Shown: one piece after another, positions 1 to 63,290 of the stretch
How the letters are laid out: the number at the start of each line of letters is the position of its first letter
How positions within the stretch are numbered: position 1 is the stretch's first letter
Program-made: the position numbers and the translations under genes
Notes under the pieces: generated by a model
The model's database searches: none
The model's input: only the letters and a program-made list of their open reading frames with translations
What the model was told of the DNA's origin: nothing
Origin: Schistosoma haematobium
Lineage: Eukaryota; Platyhelminthes; Trematoda; Strigeidida; Schistosomatidae
DNA length: 64,000 nt
Reading direction: 5' to 3'
Assembly: GCF_000699445.3 (NCBI RefSeq)
Contig: NC_067199.1
Span: forward strand, 31,852,902-31,916,901

Positions 1-591
1 TTTGCATACTGTTTGTAGTTAGCTTACATATGATACAAGTCACTTTGCAGAGGATTTCTTCTTATCAGTACATTTTCATGATTTCCGCAGAATACCAATC
101 AAAAACTTCATTTTACATATACAATAGTAATGTGATTTAAAAATAAATCACACATCAGTATAAATCAAATTCAAACAAACCTTCATGACGTAAAAGTGTA
201 AATCTGTCCTGAAACACAATCAAGCACTTGCTATAGTTTTTTCTTACTCATTTACTTTTAATGTCACTTCACAAATAAAACCGTCTAGATGTAAACTTCT
301 AAAAAAAACTATAAATAAGTACCAGCCAAGATATTTTACAGTAAATAGTTGAATACTGTTCCATACGATTAGACATTCCCATAGTTTAGTATATCATAAA
401 GGATCAATATAGGTAACCAATATTTATATTTTCTTGAATGATAGTCAATATCAAATCGACGTAATTGAGATTTTTTTACTATAATGGCCGTGAATATTGA
501 CTGTAATTTAACCTAACGTTTTATTGGATAAATCAAATAGACTTCTCTCTTCTACTTCATATTCAATCTTAAAATTTCTATAAACTTCACT

Positions 592-986
592 GGTTGAAAT
601 CATGAGTCAATTGAAGCTAGACAATCATGGAAAACCTGGAAGCACTGGAAGGCCGTTTCGTTTTAGTATGGGACTCCTCAGCAGTGGGCACCCACAATCC
701 CGCACCCCGCGAGATTCGAACACAGGACCTATCAGTCTCGCGCCAAGCGCTTAACCAACTAGACCACTGAGCCGACCGGTGTCCAACGGTGTTAATGTCT
801 AACTTCAACCAATCCACGAAATTGCGTCACCGTACACCATTGTCTTTAGTGAATTGATATCTCACAACAGACCTGGTTGAACTCCACTGGTAACGGCTTT
901 CCATGGTGGTCTAGCTTCAATTGCCTCATGATTTCAATCAGCGAAATTTCTAAAAATCTCCACAAAACCCCTTCTGATCATTTCTA
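592..986 (-). repeat. tRNA-like SINE, minus strand, with an inverted 3' fragment
   Basis: Read on the minus strand, it has the head (accaatggagt-type start), then 'gctcagtggtctagttggtt' (A-box-like), 'ggtcctgtgttcgaatctcg' (B-box-like), 'ctgctgaggagtcccatact', and the tail 'ccatgattgtctagcttcaa'. A plus-strand copy of the tail alone (about 898-986) is fused to its far end, so the element has tails pointing both ways. The B box differs by one base from GGTTCGAATCC. Confidence 0.75.
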
Positions 987-1443
987 TAAACGTAATCAAA
1001 GATTATTAAAACTTGACTAGTCAATATTAGTCAATGATAAAAAGTACTTGGAGTTGTGAAATCATTTAAATCATCCAATTACTCATTGTTAGTTTGAAAC
1101 AAATCAATTTAATATTATTACCATGTTGATAGTGATGATTATGGTAATTAAAAATTCCATGGTAATTTTTCTGAATACAAACCTTTGAACTTTATAATTA
1201 TCCAGTTCAAATTTATTCCAAGGATACTTCCTATTAATTTGATAGATAATTTTATAATATTTAAACATTGTTTGTTGACTAGTTTACTATCACTTAACTG
1301 GTATTAATTATAATTTCATTAATAAAATTTGTATTTTAGTGTGAAATTATGATAAGATAGTACCAGCTCTAAAAAATAAAATTACATACCACTATTGTTC
1401 AGATTGTTTGAATAAATAAAGTCAATATTGGATGTGTTATAAG

Positions 1444-1622
1444 CAAAGATGGATAGTGGCTAGCAGTGGGATCCAGAACGCGCGCTTCGTCCTATTTGAG
1501 ACTCGTCAGTTGGATGTACCTGCATCTCGGAGTTGATGTTCACTCTGGGACTCGAAACCACCACCGTTCACTTCAAACGCCATAGCGTTATCAGCTTAGC
1601 TACTGAGTCCTGAAGTGATTTT
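1444..1622 (-). repeat. Smα-type SINE-like element with hammerhead
   Basis: On the minus strand it has a tRNA-like promoter stretch ('gtagctaagctgataacgct', 'ggtttcgagtccc', close to A and B boxes), then 'gagatgcaggtacatccaac', then a hammerhead and the end 'ctgctagccactatccatct'. It is known from the family that Smα elements are transcribed by Pol III and self-cleave. Confidence 0.75.
1465..1522 (-). ncRNA. Hammerhead ribozyme, Smα type, one core base changed
   Basis: The minus strand reads CTGACGA, stem II GTCT/GGAC around CAAATA, then GAAG where GAAA is expected, then CGCGCGTT|CTGGAT. The stem I pairing CCAA/CTGG is weakened. The A-to-G change in the core probably abolishes or strongly lowers cleavage. 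Confidence 0.6.
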
Positions 1623-3039
1623 TAACCAAGGATTGTTATCAACTACAAAATCTTGAGTTACATTAGGCAGTTATTTGGTTTAAGTTTGATTATACTCATC
1701 AAACTACGTCACATATGGTGGAACTGACAATCGTCATTTTTAATCATAATCCGCATATAAATGTGTGTCTACTAATGAACAGTTTTAAGATTAGCTTTTC
1801 AGAACTGTTTTCATGTTTTCATCAATATAAGTAAAGTTTGTGATGAAGTCACTTACAACCAATTTCAGTACATTGTAAGGGCTGGTGCTATGTCAAGCCC
1901 ACATATACGTATTTGAAATCCATTTCCGTATTTGACTTATTTAATTCCGTTATTCACTAATGCGATTTAAGTCGATAATTATTATATTATCATGTTTTAT
2001 TTCAATGGCAATCATTATACGACCCAATTGTAGTCAGATAATGGGCCACTAAAACACCACAATCTGTCCAAAATTTAAAAATGTAGTCCATTGGACTTAG
2101 ACTTAGTTGCTTCAGTTGTTGTACTGATCATGAGTTATAGAGGTCTTCATTTCTTTTCCAAAATTAGACGGATAACTTAAATCATGAAAATCTAACTTCA
2201 TTTTCAGCTTCACCAATAGCGAACTGCACTATGTAAACGTTGGATTACTTAGTCGGTGTACTAAGTATCTGGAAATCTGTTAACATCAACCTTGTCCAAC
2301 AGACATCAAGTAAAAGGGTTCTAGCATAATGTCTGAAGCATATTTTGTTTAAGATTCAAGTTATTACATTATTAGTAGTGATATTTAGCGAAATAAAATT
2401 GTGTTCAATATTTATATAAGCTATATAGCTTCATTAACTGCCAACTGAGCTCATAATCTAAGAATTGATCAACTAGAAATCTTACTTATTAGCTCCAACT
2501 GAAGTGACTTTCATTTAAGAATTACAGATGTTTACACAAGCTTTTCGGATGAATTTTGAGTGAAATCGAAAATATTGTATTTATCAGTGCTGATTTTTAA
2601 AGGTGTTCCCCTATCGTTAGATAGTTTTTACTGTAAAATAATTGAATACATATTAAGATGTAAGAGGTTTGCCCTATATTATTTAGTACTCAAGGGGTTT
2701 ACAAGCTTATAGATGATTATTTTGTAGAACAAAACCACAAACTTTAGAAGCCACCGAATTCAGGACACCAATCTCTTATATTGCTAGATATCTGATAGAT
2801 TTGTAAACTTTCACCAATGTACGTTGTTTGAACTTACTTATTTCAATTTGCCTGAAATTGAAAGTTATGCACTTTACAGTACTTAACTAACATCTGAATG
2901 GTGATGCACTCATCTATTAAAATTGTAATGAAGGACATACAGCTATGAGGAATTCTAAATCATCATCTGCTTTCAATCATTTCATAGGAAAAATATGCCC
3001 AAATTAATTAATTTTACAATGTAAGGTGGTTGTTGGAGA

Positions 3040-3112
3040 TAATCGACAGGAAACCCAAGACCTAAATTTTGTGTCATTTGATGCCCGTCAGCAAGGTGTA
3101 GATGTAATCTCG
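3040..3112 (-). repeat. Decayed relative of the 45930 hammerhead
   Basis: The minus strand shares 'acaccttgctgacg' and 'tttcctgtcga' plus 'tctccaacaaccacc' with the 45930 copy. The core is broken (CTGACGG, and no GAAA), and stem II does not pair. Confidence 0.5.
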
Positions 3113-5384
3113 AGGGAACTGATGCTTCCTGACAATCCCATCAAACCAAACCTCACAGTCAGAGATTTTACCACTGAATCACTCACGTCCAAGTCAGTCA
3201 CATTCTGGTTAGCTCAGTGGTGACCTAAAAAATAATATAGTACACAATCTTTATGACTCCTAGTCAGTACATCATAATTCAAATGTAAAATTGTAATTCA
3301 GTAGTTGAAATTATCTAACACTAGTTGGTTTGTTAGCCACTCATTCGCCTGGCTCCTGACCTGTATATTAAAAATGAACAATATTTATGCAGTGTAAAAT
3401 AACTTTCCAGTTCTTCTCTTAGTTTGCAGTAATTCTTCTGATGATAAGAGTTTAGAACATCACCTAAAAGTTTATTTATGCTACTTTTTTTATACGCTAT
3501 ACATTAAATATTTCAACTAATGTAAAAAATGATAACAATTAAATCCCATTTAAGGTTTATCAATAACATCTTATCTAGAGTACTCTATTGGAGATAATAT
3601 TATGTAAGACATTAGTGATTTTAAAAGAATAACTGGTGTCTAATTGAACTTAGTGAATGAAAATAATAAAATAGAGTTTTTCTGTTGCCCTGGGGGATTG
3701 ATAATTCAACCAGACAAAATCTATCACTATGAAATATTCCCATAAGTGTAGTGAATTCACCAATCATATTGAACTTAAAATAATGTCCACTAGTTGATTC
3801 TAGTCATGAGATTTTAAGGCATCGCGAAACTTGAAGCTTTCAGCCTTGATCTCTTAAGGGTCATGGCAACAGGAGTTTGTTAGAGAATATCAAATTAAGA
3901 CGAAACAGCCCCTCACTAATCCTTGGTATTTTTTTTATTCTTCAGCTAACTTCAGTGAATGTCGTAAAGTTCTTTCAAGATCTACAACTGTATCTACTAA
4001 GTCATTTCACTTCATTATGAGTGCATTAAATTTCCTTTTAAATTTATCAAAATGTGTCAATCAATGCAGAAAGCTTTTCCGTGGACTTGTAAATGTGTTG
4101 GTTGGTGAACTAGAAATAATCCATGTTTATTGTATCGATTTGAACGTTTCCATTTATAAATTCAAAAATGGAATAATTGTTCAATCTGTTTACGTCGTAC
4201 CTTGATTGGATATTATTGCAGAAAAGTTATAAACACAAGTTTTGTGGAACATAAATTCAGACTACAATAGTAGTTATTTCTTTTTCGCACTAAAGATGCA
4301 CAAAACGAACGATTGGCAGACATTCATAAACACGTATACGCACATATACGAAGATATTTAGTGAAAGTGAAGTAAAACCTTCAGAGTAAACACTTAGAGT
4401 ATACTACACCCTTTACGTATTCCCCTTGTATCATTGTATACACATTTAATTTTTAGAAAATCAATGTGAACTAAAAAATTAACTGAAGAGGAGTGAAAGA
4501 GGCACATGTGAATCGGTATTAATGGTGTAATCACAGTAACCTTTGTCAGTCAAGTATCATTACGGAGTAATTTTGTAATAAACAACGATTTACATAATTG
4601 TCACTGGTGTATTTTAAAATTAAAATAGGATGATGTACTAGGTTTCACAATAATATTAATTATTGGTTAGCGTAATTTACGATTATACAAAGCTATCAGA
4701 ACATTTTCTGAAATTCGTTAATTAACTATTTGTTGATCCCAAAACTCTGCAGATAATGATGTAGTCCAGAATAAATGGGAGTTTATTTTATTCAGTTAGC
4801 TATCCAGATTGAGAATTCATCTTGTAAACAATGCCAATAATAACTTATTGATTTTCTGTTTTAATTAAAACACTGGGCCATTGTTTTAGCACCCTGTTCT
4901 TTGAGTTTTAAAATTTAACCGTTACAAAGGAATGATGGCTTAGTTGTTCAAACACTAGACATGTAAACATTAACTTACTCCTTCGAAATTGTAAATATTT
5001 TGTTCACTTTAGACAGCCGTTAAGCTTGTATGAATAGCCTATAGGCACAAAACATATGACTGGAAATCGGATGCATCTTTATCTATTAAGTTGCTGAGTT
5101 GCGTAAATCTACATATAAAGCTAGATTTACATCATTTAAAGCTGAAATAGTAGAAATATTTGTGGTTACATCGATTATTTTGTTTTAACCGAATATTTTT
5201 GTTGATTAGTCTCAAATTTATCGAAATTGTTTTGAAATATTCCAAGCTAAATAAATACTTTTTTAGTTACTGAAAATTCACAGAAAGTAAACAACCTTAA
5301 ATGAAAATACAATATGGTCCACCCATTACTGTTTATATACAAGAAAGTATTATACAGAATGAGCTATAAATTAGTGGTTGAAAG

Positions 5385-5590
5385 GTTACACTTTCAGTCA
5401 GTGGTCTAGTGGTTAAGTGCTCGCGCGCGAAGCCAGTAGATCCTGGGTTCGAGCCCCGCGTGGTGCGGGATCGTGGATGCACACTGCTGAGGAGTCCCAT
5501 ACTAGAACGAAACGGCCGTCCAGTGCTTCCAGGTTTTCCATGGTGGTCTAGCTTCAATCGACTCATGATTTCAGCCTGTGAAATTGTTAT
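5385..5590 (+). repeat. tRNA-like SINE, plus strand
   Basis: Has 'cagtggtctagtggttaagt' (A-box-like) and 'tgggttcgagccccgcg' (B-box-like). The body is 'ctgctgaggagtcccatact', then 'acgaaacggccgtccagtgc', then the tail 'ttccatggtggtctagcttc'. The head upstream of the tRNA-like part is missing, so this is a tRNA-body-tail copy. Confidence 0.8.
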
Positions 5591-6944
5591 TTCATTAATC
5601 TGTCGATTTTTCGTTAATACTCCTCTTCGAAACTTAATAATTTTTAAGTTTAATAATTATACTTTCATCATTCATTATATTTACCAGTCAGCTAGCTAGC
5701 TAGCTTGTTAAATAACATCTATTATAAGATAATTGACATTCTTATGCATCTATAATCATGTTACATCGATATTAAAATGTTTCAAAAAAATGAGTGCAAT
5801 CTTCACATAATTTGTATCTTCTTGTCTATCATTTAAATGACGATTCGTGTATATATATATATATGTAGTGAGTAATTACACTGCTTAAGTGATGTCTTAA
5901 TTATAGTACTGGTTATGAACCAATCAAATCAATAAGTGCAGGTAACACACATTTGATTAATGAATTCAAAGAATACAATCATTAGAATATGATGCAATCA
6001 TTCCATTTACATAATTTCAAATGTGAGAATTTGTTTTAAATTGTCAGCATGATTTTTGTAAATTAAGTAACGAAGTTTGATCCATAATTGTGATAAAGTT
6101 GATAAATAATATTTATGTCTTATGAGTATAAAGTATACTAATTGACTGTTTAGTAGTCGTTTATATTATATCCTAACGGAATTCCTGGAATTCAGTTGCA
6201 ATGTACCCACTAGTTTAAATGATCTACCATCACGTATGAAGAAAGGATCGATTGGAACATAGTTTTTTTTAGTGTAATCTATAATCTGTAAACTTCCGTT
6301 TATTTGAAATTGATGTTCATAGCTCTGTCTGTTTATTGATCAGTTGATGTTAAACTTCTGATCATGGAGATAATGAAAAAGGTAGATATCATTTATAACA
6401 CTATGCGAAAATTCAGTTAGCTTTAGTGGCCTGATAAAAATACTTATTTCACAAAATTATTATTATCATAAGCATAACTGAATGGAAACACTAATTACTT
6501 CAAAGGTAACTAATATTGAGTATATACACAAATCAACTACAATTACATTTTTGTAATTCAACATTTTTTGTTAAGGCCTAGTAAGAAATATTCCAGATTA
6601 CGCTGACAGACTATGGGATCTCGTGAAATAAAACAATTTCACATGCTAAGATGTTCAAGTGTCTAAGAATGAATATAACTAGAAAACAAAATAGTTTTCA
6701 TTCAAATTGATGTAAAAGTAACGTAAACAAGTAATCAGTCGTTTACCAGGAGTTTTGTATTTACTTACAAACAATGCTGTACGAAATCATAAATTATATT
6801 ACTAGCTGGAATGTTGAGAAAAAGCTTTAACATATTGTAGTTCTCTCCTTAGAAAGAAATTTCCTAACGAACCGTTATTGCTTATTTCGTAGGTTGCTTA
6901 ACATTCATTGTATTATTGTTATCATTTATTTATTTATTTTAACA

Positions 6945-7430
6945 CATAGATATTGGTACAAGGAGGCACCAAATACATATGCGCCAAACAAATCTCATTT
7001 GATTTGTGTGAGGGCTGTGATACTGCCTGGGTGCCCAAACCGAAGCAAGTCGTTTTCTTAGAGGGCCACACCCCGAGCCTTCGACCTGAAGGTCTGATCC
7101 ACAAGGCAGTGGAGCATCGTAAGGAGATACAGTCCCATGGAAGCCGGTGACCAACAATTGGTTCATACGCCATTTGTTCCCTTAGGATACTGGAGCCCAT
7201 GTGCAACATTGATTTGATTTGAAATCCGGTTAAAGCGCCAGACATTCGCTTTTCGTCCTCTCATTTTCGTAAACAACACCCCCGCCACGAGAAGGCAGTG
7301 AGTAGGACTTCCCTGGCAGAGGTTATATATGCGTGGTTGTGTTGAGAGCATTTCGAGAGGGAGAGTAGACTCTCCCGACTCTCAGCCGTACCGGGGCATT
7401 CGGGGGCAACATAATTTGTACTCTAACTGG
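6945..7430. repeat. GC-rich dispersed repeat, probable retroelement fragment
   Basis: A sharp island of higher GC (for example 'cagccgtaccggggcattcg') without introns or a credible domain. It shares 'tgcccaaaccgaa' and neighbouring sequence with 62640-62760, so it is dispersed. The two minus-strand open frames inside it have no domain support and are not called as genes. Confidence 0.45.
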
Positions 7431-7823
7431 GTTCTGAAAGTTTTATATTGCAATTTCTATTGTTGTTATGAGTTTATACACTCAAAAAAATAAAAAAATA
7501 GAAATACCTATCTGACATTCTCTGTTTTTTAATAGTCTCTTATCTGACATAAATTTTTTGTGTTATAATTATTTTTAATTGATATAGAATTTCTATGCAC
7601 TCACCTAGATACGTACATTTGTTCCAATGAGATGATAAAATAAAAGCAGCTAATTATTTAAAAAATTAGTTGTTGAATGCAATGTCTTGTTGAATAATTG
7701 GTGATTGATATTAAGTAGTTTTAATCAATAATATAGTTTTAGACTTTTGATTATAGTTTGTTTTATAACAGCAGATTATATGGGTGTTTATCACAAGTAG
7801 TATGATAAACTCAATTGGTATTT

Positions 7824-7971
7824 TTTACTTGGATCTTCCCATTGATGTTTAGGACTTCAATTGATCGGTCTCTTATTGATAATATTGAGGCAATACGCAC
7901 AGTATGCATATATTGTCAATAAGAGACTGATCAATTGAAGTCCTAAACATCAATGGGATGATACAAGTAAA
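7824..7971. repeat. Foldback (61-bp arms, 26-bp spacer) at the edge of an Smα unit
   Basis: Arms 7824-7884 and 7911-7971 are reverse complements with four differences. Each arm is the Smα upstream module ('cccattgatgtttaggactt'). The right arm belongs to the 7885-8200 unit; the left arm is an inverted duplicate of it. Confidence 0.8.
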
Positions 7972-8200
7972 CAGTATCAAGTAAACTTAAACTTCACCAC
8001 ATTGCATAAACAAGTGGCTATCAGGAATCGGTAGCTAAGTGGATGACTCGATGATGTTTGAAGTGAACGGTACTGGTTTCGATTCTCAGAGTGAACATTA
8101 ACTCTGAGATGCAGTTACATCCAACTAACGAGTCTCAAATAAGACGAAACGTGTGTTCTAGATTTCATTGCTAGCCACTATCCATCATTGCTTAGTATAA
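7885..8200 (+). repeat. Smα-type SINE-like element, long unit
   Basis: The upstream module ('caatacgcacagtatgcata', 'agtcctaaacatcaatggga') leads to tRNA-like boxes (8028-8095, including 'ggtttcgattctcag'). A hammerhead-like block (8113-8172) and the end 'cattgctagccactatccat' follow. The hammerhead core is CTAACGA instead of CTGACGA, with GAAA intact. Confidence 0.7.
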
Positions 8201-8467
8201 TAAGCTATTTTAGACTTTGTTAAACATAATTAAAGAACATTTATATTGTGTACCTAAATCTATTTTTTTCTAAAAATACTTGTGTTATGGAAATGTCAAA
8301 CACATACTAGAATAAAAAAGCAATCATAAGAATATGCAGCCATGTTTCTCACTTGTAAAAACTAACAATTAATATTTCATGTCAAATTCATTTATGTCAG
8401 CCCTTTTATACAAATGTTGGACTTTTATTTTGACTACAAAACATATCAACCGGCTAAATATTCCGGC

Positions 8468-8470
<3 letters not shown>

Positions 8471-8520
<50 letters not shown>
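8471..8520. repeat. (TA)25 microsatellite
   Basis: A pure TA run; open frames across it on both strands (poly Tyr-Ile) are artefacts. Confidence 0.95.
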
Positions 8521-8524
<4 letters not shown>

Positions 8525-9688
8525 AAATTTTCCTTTATTTGCCTCGATTAGTTTTTGTTTCACAATAATCATTAATGCATTCTAATTTCCTCTGATTGCG
8601 AAATCTGGTTCAATTTGTTTATCATAGAAATAACACTAAATGTTAACCAATATATACAAGAATAAGATACTTTTTTCTATAATCATCAAATAAAATCACC
8701 ACAAAATTAATTATAGCGTGACAAATATCTCATTTAAAACATACCTATAAACCATCATCCTTATGAATTATTTCTTTTTATTTGACTTTGCCAATCTATC
8801 ACCATAGAAACGTTTTATCAAATGTACACAATATTTATTCATTTGTTACAACAAGTTTTTGTTTATTATTTGAATTTTATCTTTTTAAAAATCAGTGCGT
8901 ATTTCTTGGCTGTCAGTTTAGTATCATTAAGCTGATATCTGCTATTGTGATTACTACCTTGTTCAATGCTGAATCATTCTATATTTTTGAGTAATATGTT
9001 TGATATAATTTATTGGTTTGTTGTATCCTCCCGTAATATATATCATAGCCTAATTAGTTCGCTGAGATAATAAACCTTTAATTGATGTAGCACGAGTCCG
9101 AAGTTAGCTCTTTCATTGTTGTATGATAGATATGCATACTCATAGTTAAATAGATGGTTGTGTGTATTGGTTACTTTTTTTATTATTTTTATTGTAATCA
9201 TTAATGATCTGAATTGAGTAACCATTCAGAGAATCGGTATTCTTTTCATTAGTCAGGATAATCCTCGCTTATTTTCACAATTAATGACAATTACTCAGAG
9301 ATTCTCAAATTTCACTGTATTATCTAAGTAAAACTATATTGTTTCTATTTATACGTTTGACTGAGTGAGAAAGAGTGAAAAAGGAGAGTTCTCCATGAAA
9401 TGGGAAACACTCATTCCAGTACACTTAAGGTATAGATATAATGTTGTTGATTATTAGACTCACTTAACAAAACAAGTTGTACAGTAGAATTTTAGGTGTT
9501 ATAATCTTTACCGTAGACTGTTTAACATGTCAATGGGGATATAGTTTCATACGCTAACGATTTTTATGTGGCGAATATTACCCGTGCTAGACAAGCACGG
9601 GTACAATGTTTTTGGTGTTTTTTTTACCAATCATCTATCTCCGTTATTCAGAATCTACATTAAACTTCATATTCATTAATTATAATAG

Positions 9689-60847
<51,159 letters not shown>

Positions 60848-61870
60848 TCAACATCTTTCAACATTTCAATCATCCTATCAGTTAATTTTTTTTTTAATTC
60901 TCTAAATTTAAGCAATGATAGAATCATAATATCAAATGTATAATTTAAATAGAACCCATGCTTTTCGACTGAAACTAACAAATTGCGTACAAACATACAC
61001 CTTTAAGATCTCTGTATTAATTAGAAAAGAAGTTAAACTAAGTAAATTGTTACTTTTTTTACGTGATCTTCTATCATTTATGATGACGACCAACACTATT
61101 TCATTATTTATAAATTTCCTTACAAATATGATCAATCCTGTTAATAGCAATTATAATTATCAACACAAATATTCAATCAGATTTCAGTAACAGAGCATTT
61201 TTTTGAGATATTAGAGAAATCGCTGTTTCTATCTTATTGTACGTACATAAAAATTTTTTCTTTCTATATAAAACATGAAGTTTGTGATCAATAACAGTAT
61301 TATAATTATTTGATTACTAAAGATATACTCTTGGTGGGAGAATCTAACCTAAAATATTGAGGCCTCTGGTATTTTTTATCTCAAACAGTTATATATATAT
61401 ATATATATTTCTTACATGAAGTGGACAATATACTAAAAATTGGCGCCAATTTGTTTGTTACTTTTTTCCTACTGAATAATACTAATTAACCTTTCAATTA
61501 TAGATATTTTCTCTTATCTTGGATTACTATCAATTTGTATTACTGTACCCTCAAGTTTACATATTTCTTTTTCATAAATTTATTGTTTACTGCTGAGATC
61601 TGATTTCAACTGTATATTTATAGTTTCAATGGAAATTAATCAATGTTGATAAAGTTTCATTTGGAAAGGAGACTATTGTTTAATGATACATATATAAATA
61701 TTTAAACAATGTATAACATAAATCAACTTAAAATGATATTGTGATTATTATTATTACTAATATAGACTCTATTCTCATCAGGTCCATTGTTTCAGAAACA
61801 TATAAGTGAATAAACGTAATTGACAAAGAGTGATCATAGTTCCCTTTTTAAAAACAAAATAAATAAAACA
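60848..61870 (+). other. Probable 3' UTR of the MRL gene with poly(A) signals
   Basis: AT-rich non-coding DNA follows the stop codon. AATAAA hexamers lie at 61809-61814, and two overlapping ones at 61858-61867. A (TA) tract lies at 61390-61409. The UTR end is inferred from the hexamers only; upstream variants such as ATTAAA could also be used. Confidence 0.4.
61390..61409. repeat. (TA)n tract in the 3' UTR
   Basis: A 20-bp TA run inside the inferred 3' UTR. Confidence 0.9.
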
Positions 61871-62224
61871 TCTTTAGCATTTAGACACTGTTTATTTAGC
61901 TTTCTTTTTTCTCTCTCTTTAATGTACAGCCTCATTGTTCAAAACTTAACAAACAAATAAATCAGTGGTCCAATAAGAATTTGATACTAATCGTATTTTT
62001 GTATGTTTATAGGTAATATGAGCTGATAAGTTGTTAGGATTAGAGTCTATTATTAAAAGTATAGAGTAATGGTAGATACTCAGTCATTTACCTTCGCTAT
62101 TTCGTGAATGACTCAGTCACTTTGATTCGTAAAATGAATGAAGTATGATCTAGTGAATTACAAATCAATTATCTGAACCTATCCTTCACATCGAAAATAA
62201 AAAAAGCCGTCTATTCCATGTCTT

Positions 62225-62275
62225 ATGAGCCAATGAGTACACACTGCTGAGGAGTTACAAACTATAAAATGGCTT
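62225..62275 (+). repeat. SINE body relic
   Basis: Matches the SINE body only ('gagtacacactgctgaggag', then 'actataaaatggc'). Confidence 0.35.
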
Positions 62276-62554
62276 TTTAATACTTTTTTGCTAACAAGCT
62301 GACATGAAATTATGGTGAGAACTCTTTCTGTATTGTATCGCAGTTCATCTAACTAAATGTGAGATTTATGTTAATATAAATTTAATATGCGAAAATACAT
62401 TTATAGCAATGAATTTATCGTATAAATGTCGTTAACCTTCTCTCATTTTCCTAAACCTTCAGGGATATATAGTCATTTGAAATTATTTACTGTATTATAT
62501 TATTCATTATTATATTTAATTAAAGTGGGTACCTTGAAGCTATAAAATTAGCAT

Positions 62555-62835
62555 TTTCATCGTCGGACAGCGTTGGGATATTTGAGTTAGGCCGGATAAA
62601 TCCATAAAAAACCAGTCACCTTACTATCGATGGTCGTGTAGTTAAAGTTAATTGAATTACCTTCTTCTCCAGGTACTTGAATATGAGCCACACTGCGTGA
62701 AGGTTAATGATAATACCCAGATGCCCAAACCGAAATAGACTGGGAGGATTTCGAATCTGGAAATTATTTGCCGAAAATTGAACCAATAAGCCACCACTTC
62801 ACCAATCATATAGACAACAAAGCAGTTTATACTGT
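62555..62835 (-). repeat. Decayed dispersed repeat, minus strand
   Basis: Shares 'tgcccaaaccgaa' and a similar neighbourhood with 6945-7430. Read on the minus strand it carries a B-box-like 'agattcgaaatcc'. Confidence 0.35.
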
Positions 62836-63214
62836 TGGATGTCAAACGAATCCCTTAAATATATAGAATTGTAGCAACTTACGTCTGAGATCCTTCCCTC
62901 ACGTCTCAACATTCTAATTCTGGTGAATGCTTCTTACTCTTACAAGCTCATAATAAAAGCATACCGAATTTCGGAAGAAGCTCGAAGTGAATCTTAAACA
63001 GTGATATGACTAATTTATAATTTCGTGTGAATAAATACGATAGAATCAAATACATATTGTAAGTCAAAAACAAAACTATATAGTATAGTTTGAAAAAGAA
63101 AAGTCTACATCACGTGACACTAAGAATCCGTTACAAATCCTAAAATGCACTTTAGATAATTTCCATGGAATTACTGAAGGATTGATTTGTACAATAGTGA
63201 GAAAATAACAATAT

Positions 63215-63290
63215 GGGGGTTGTGGGGATTGTTGAATTTTATTGAGATCACGAACCGAAACATGTCGGACAACCATTGAAAAGCTGGGAG
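63215..63290 (-). repeat. SINE tail relic
   Basis: The inverted tail of the dimer subfamily: 'gagatcacgaaccgaaacat' followed by 'aaccattgaaaagctgggag'. Confidence 0.4.

Larger units (their letters stand above)
1..9688. other. Upstream region without a confirmed exon
   Basis: This is AT-rich DNA, either intron or 5' flank of the MRL gene. It contains SINE copies (592-986, 5385-5590), two Smα elements (1444-1622 and 7885-8200), a second-family hammerhead relic (3040-3112), a GC-rich repeat (6945-7430), a foldback (7824-7971) and a (TA)25 tract (8471-8520). In the stretches between (roughly 990-1440, 1630-3000, 3240-5380, 5600-6940 and 8600-9680) I see no supportable gene. The start codon and 5' exon(s) may be here as small exons that cannot be recognised by eye. 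Confidence 0.5.

Noticed and set aside
3944..4203. Open frame of about 86 codons after a good acceptor-like TTCTTCAG, a possible upstream MRL exon
   Set aside because: No MRL-like motif, no donor that would join exon 1 at 9689 in the right phase, and the length can arise by chance.
6934..7245. 103-codon minus-strand open frame
   Set aside because: Lies inside the GC-rich repeat, overlaps open frames on both strands and has no recognisable domain.
8369..8585. Open frames with long Tyr-Ile repeats
   Set aside because: Translation of a (TA)n microsatellite on both strands; the same applies at 12037 and 38473.
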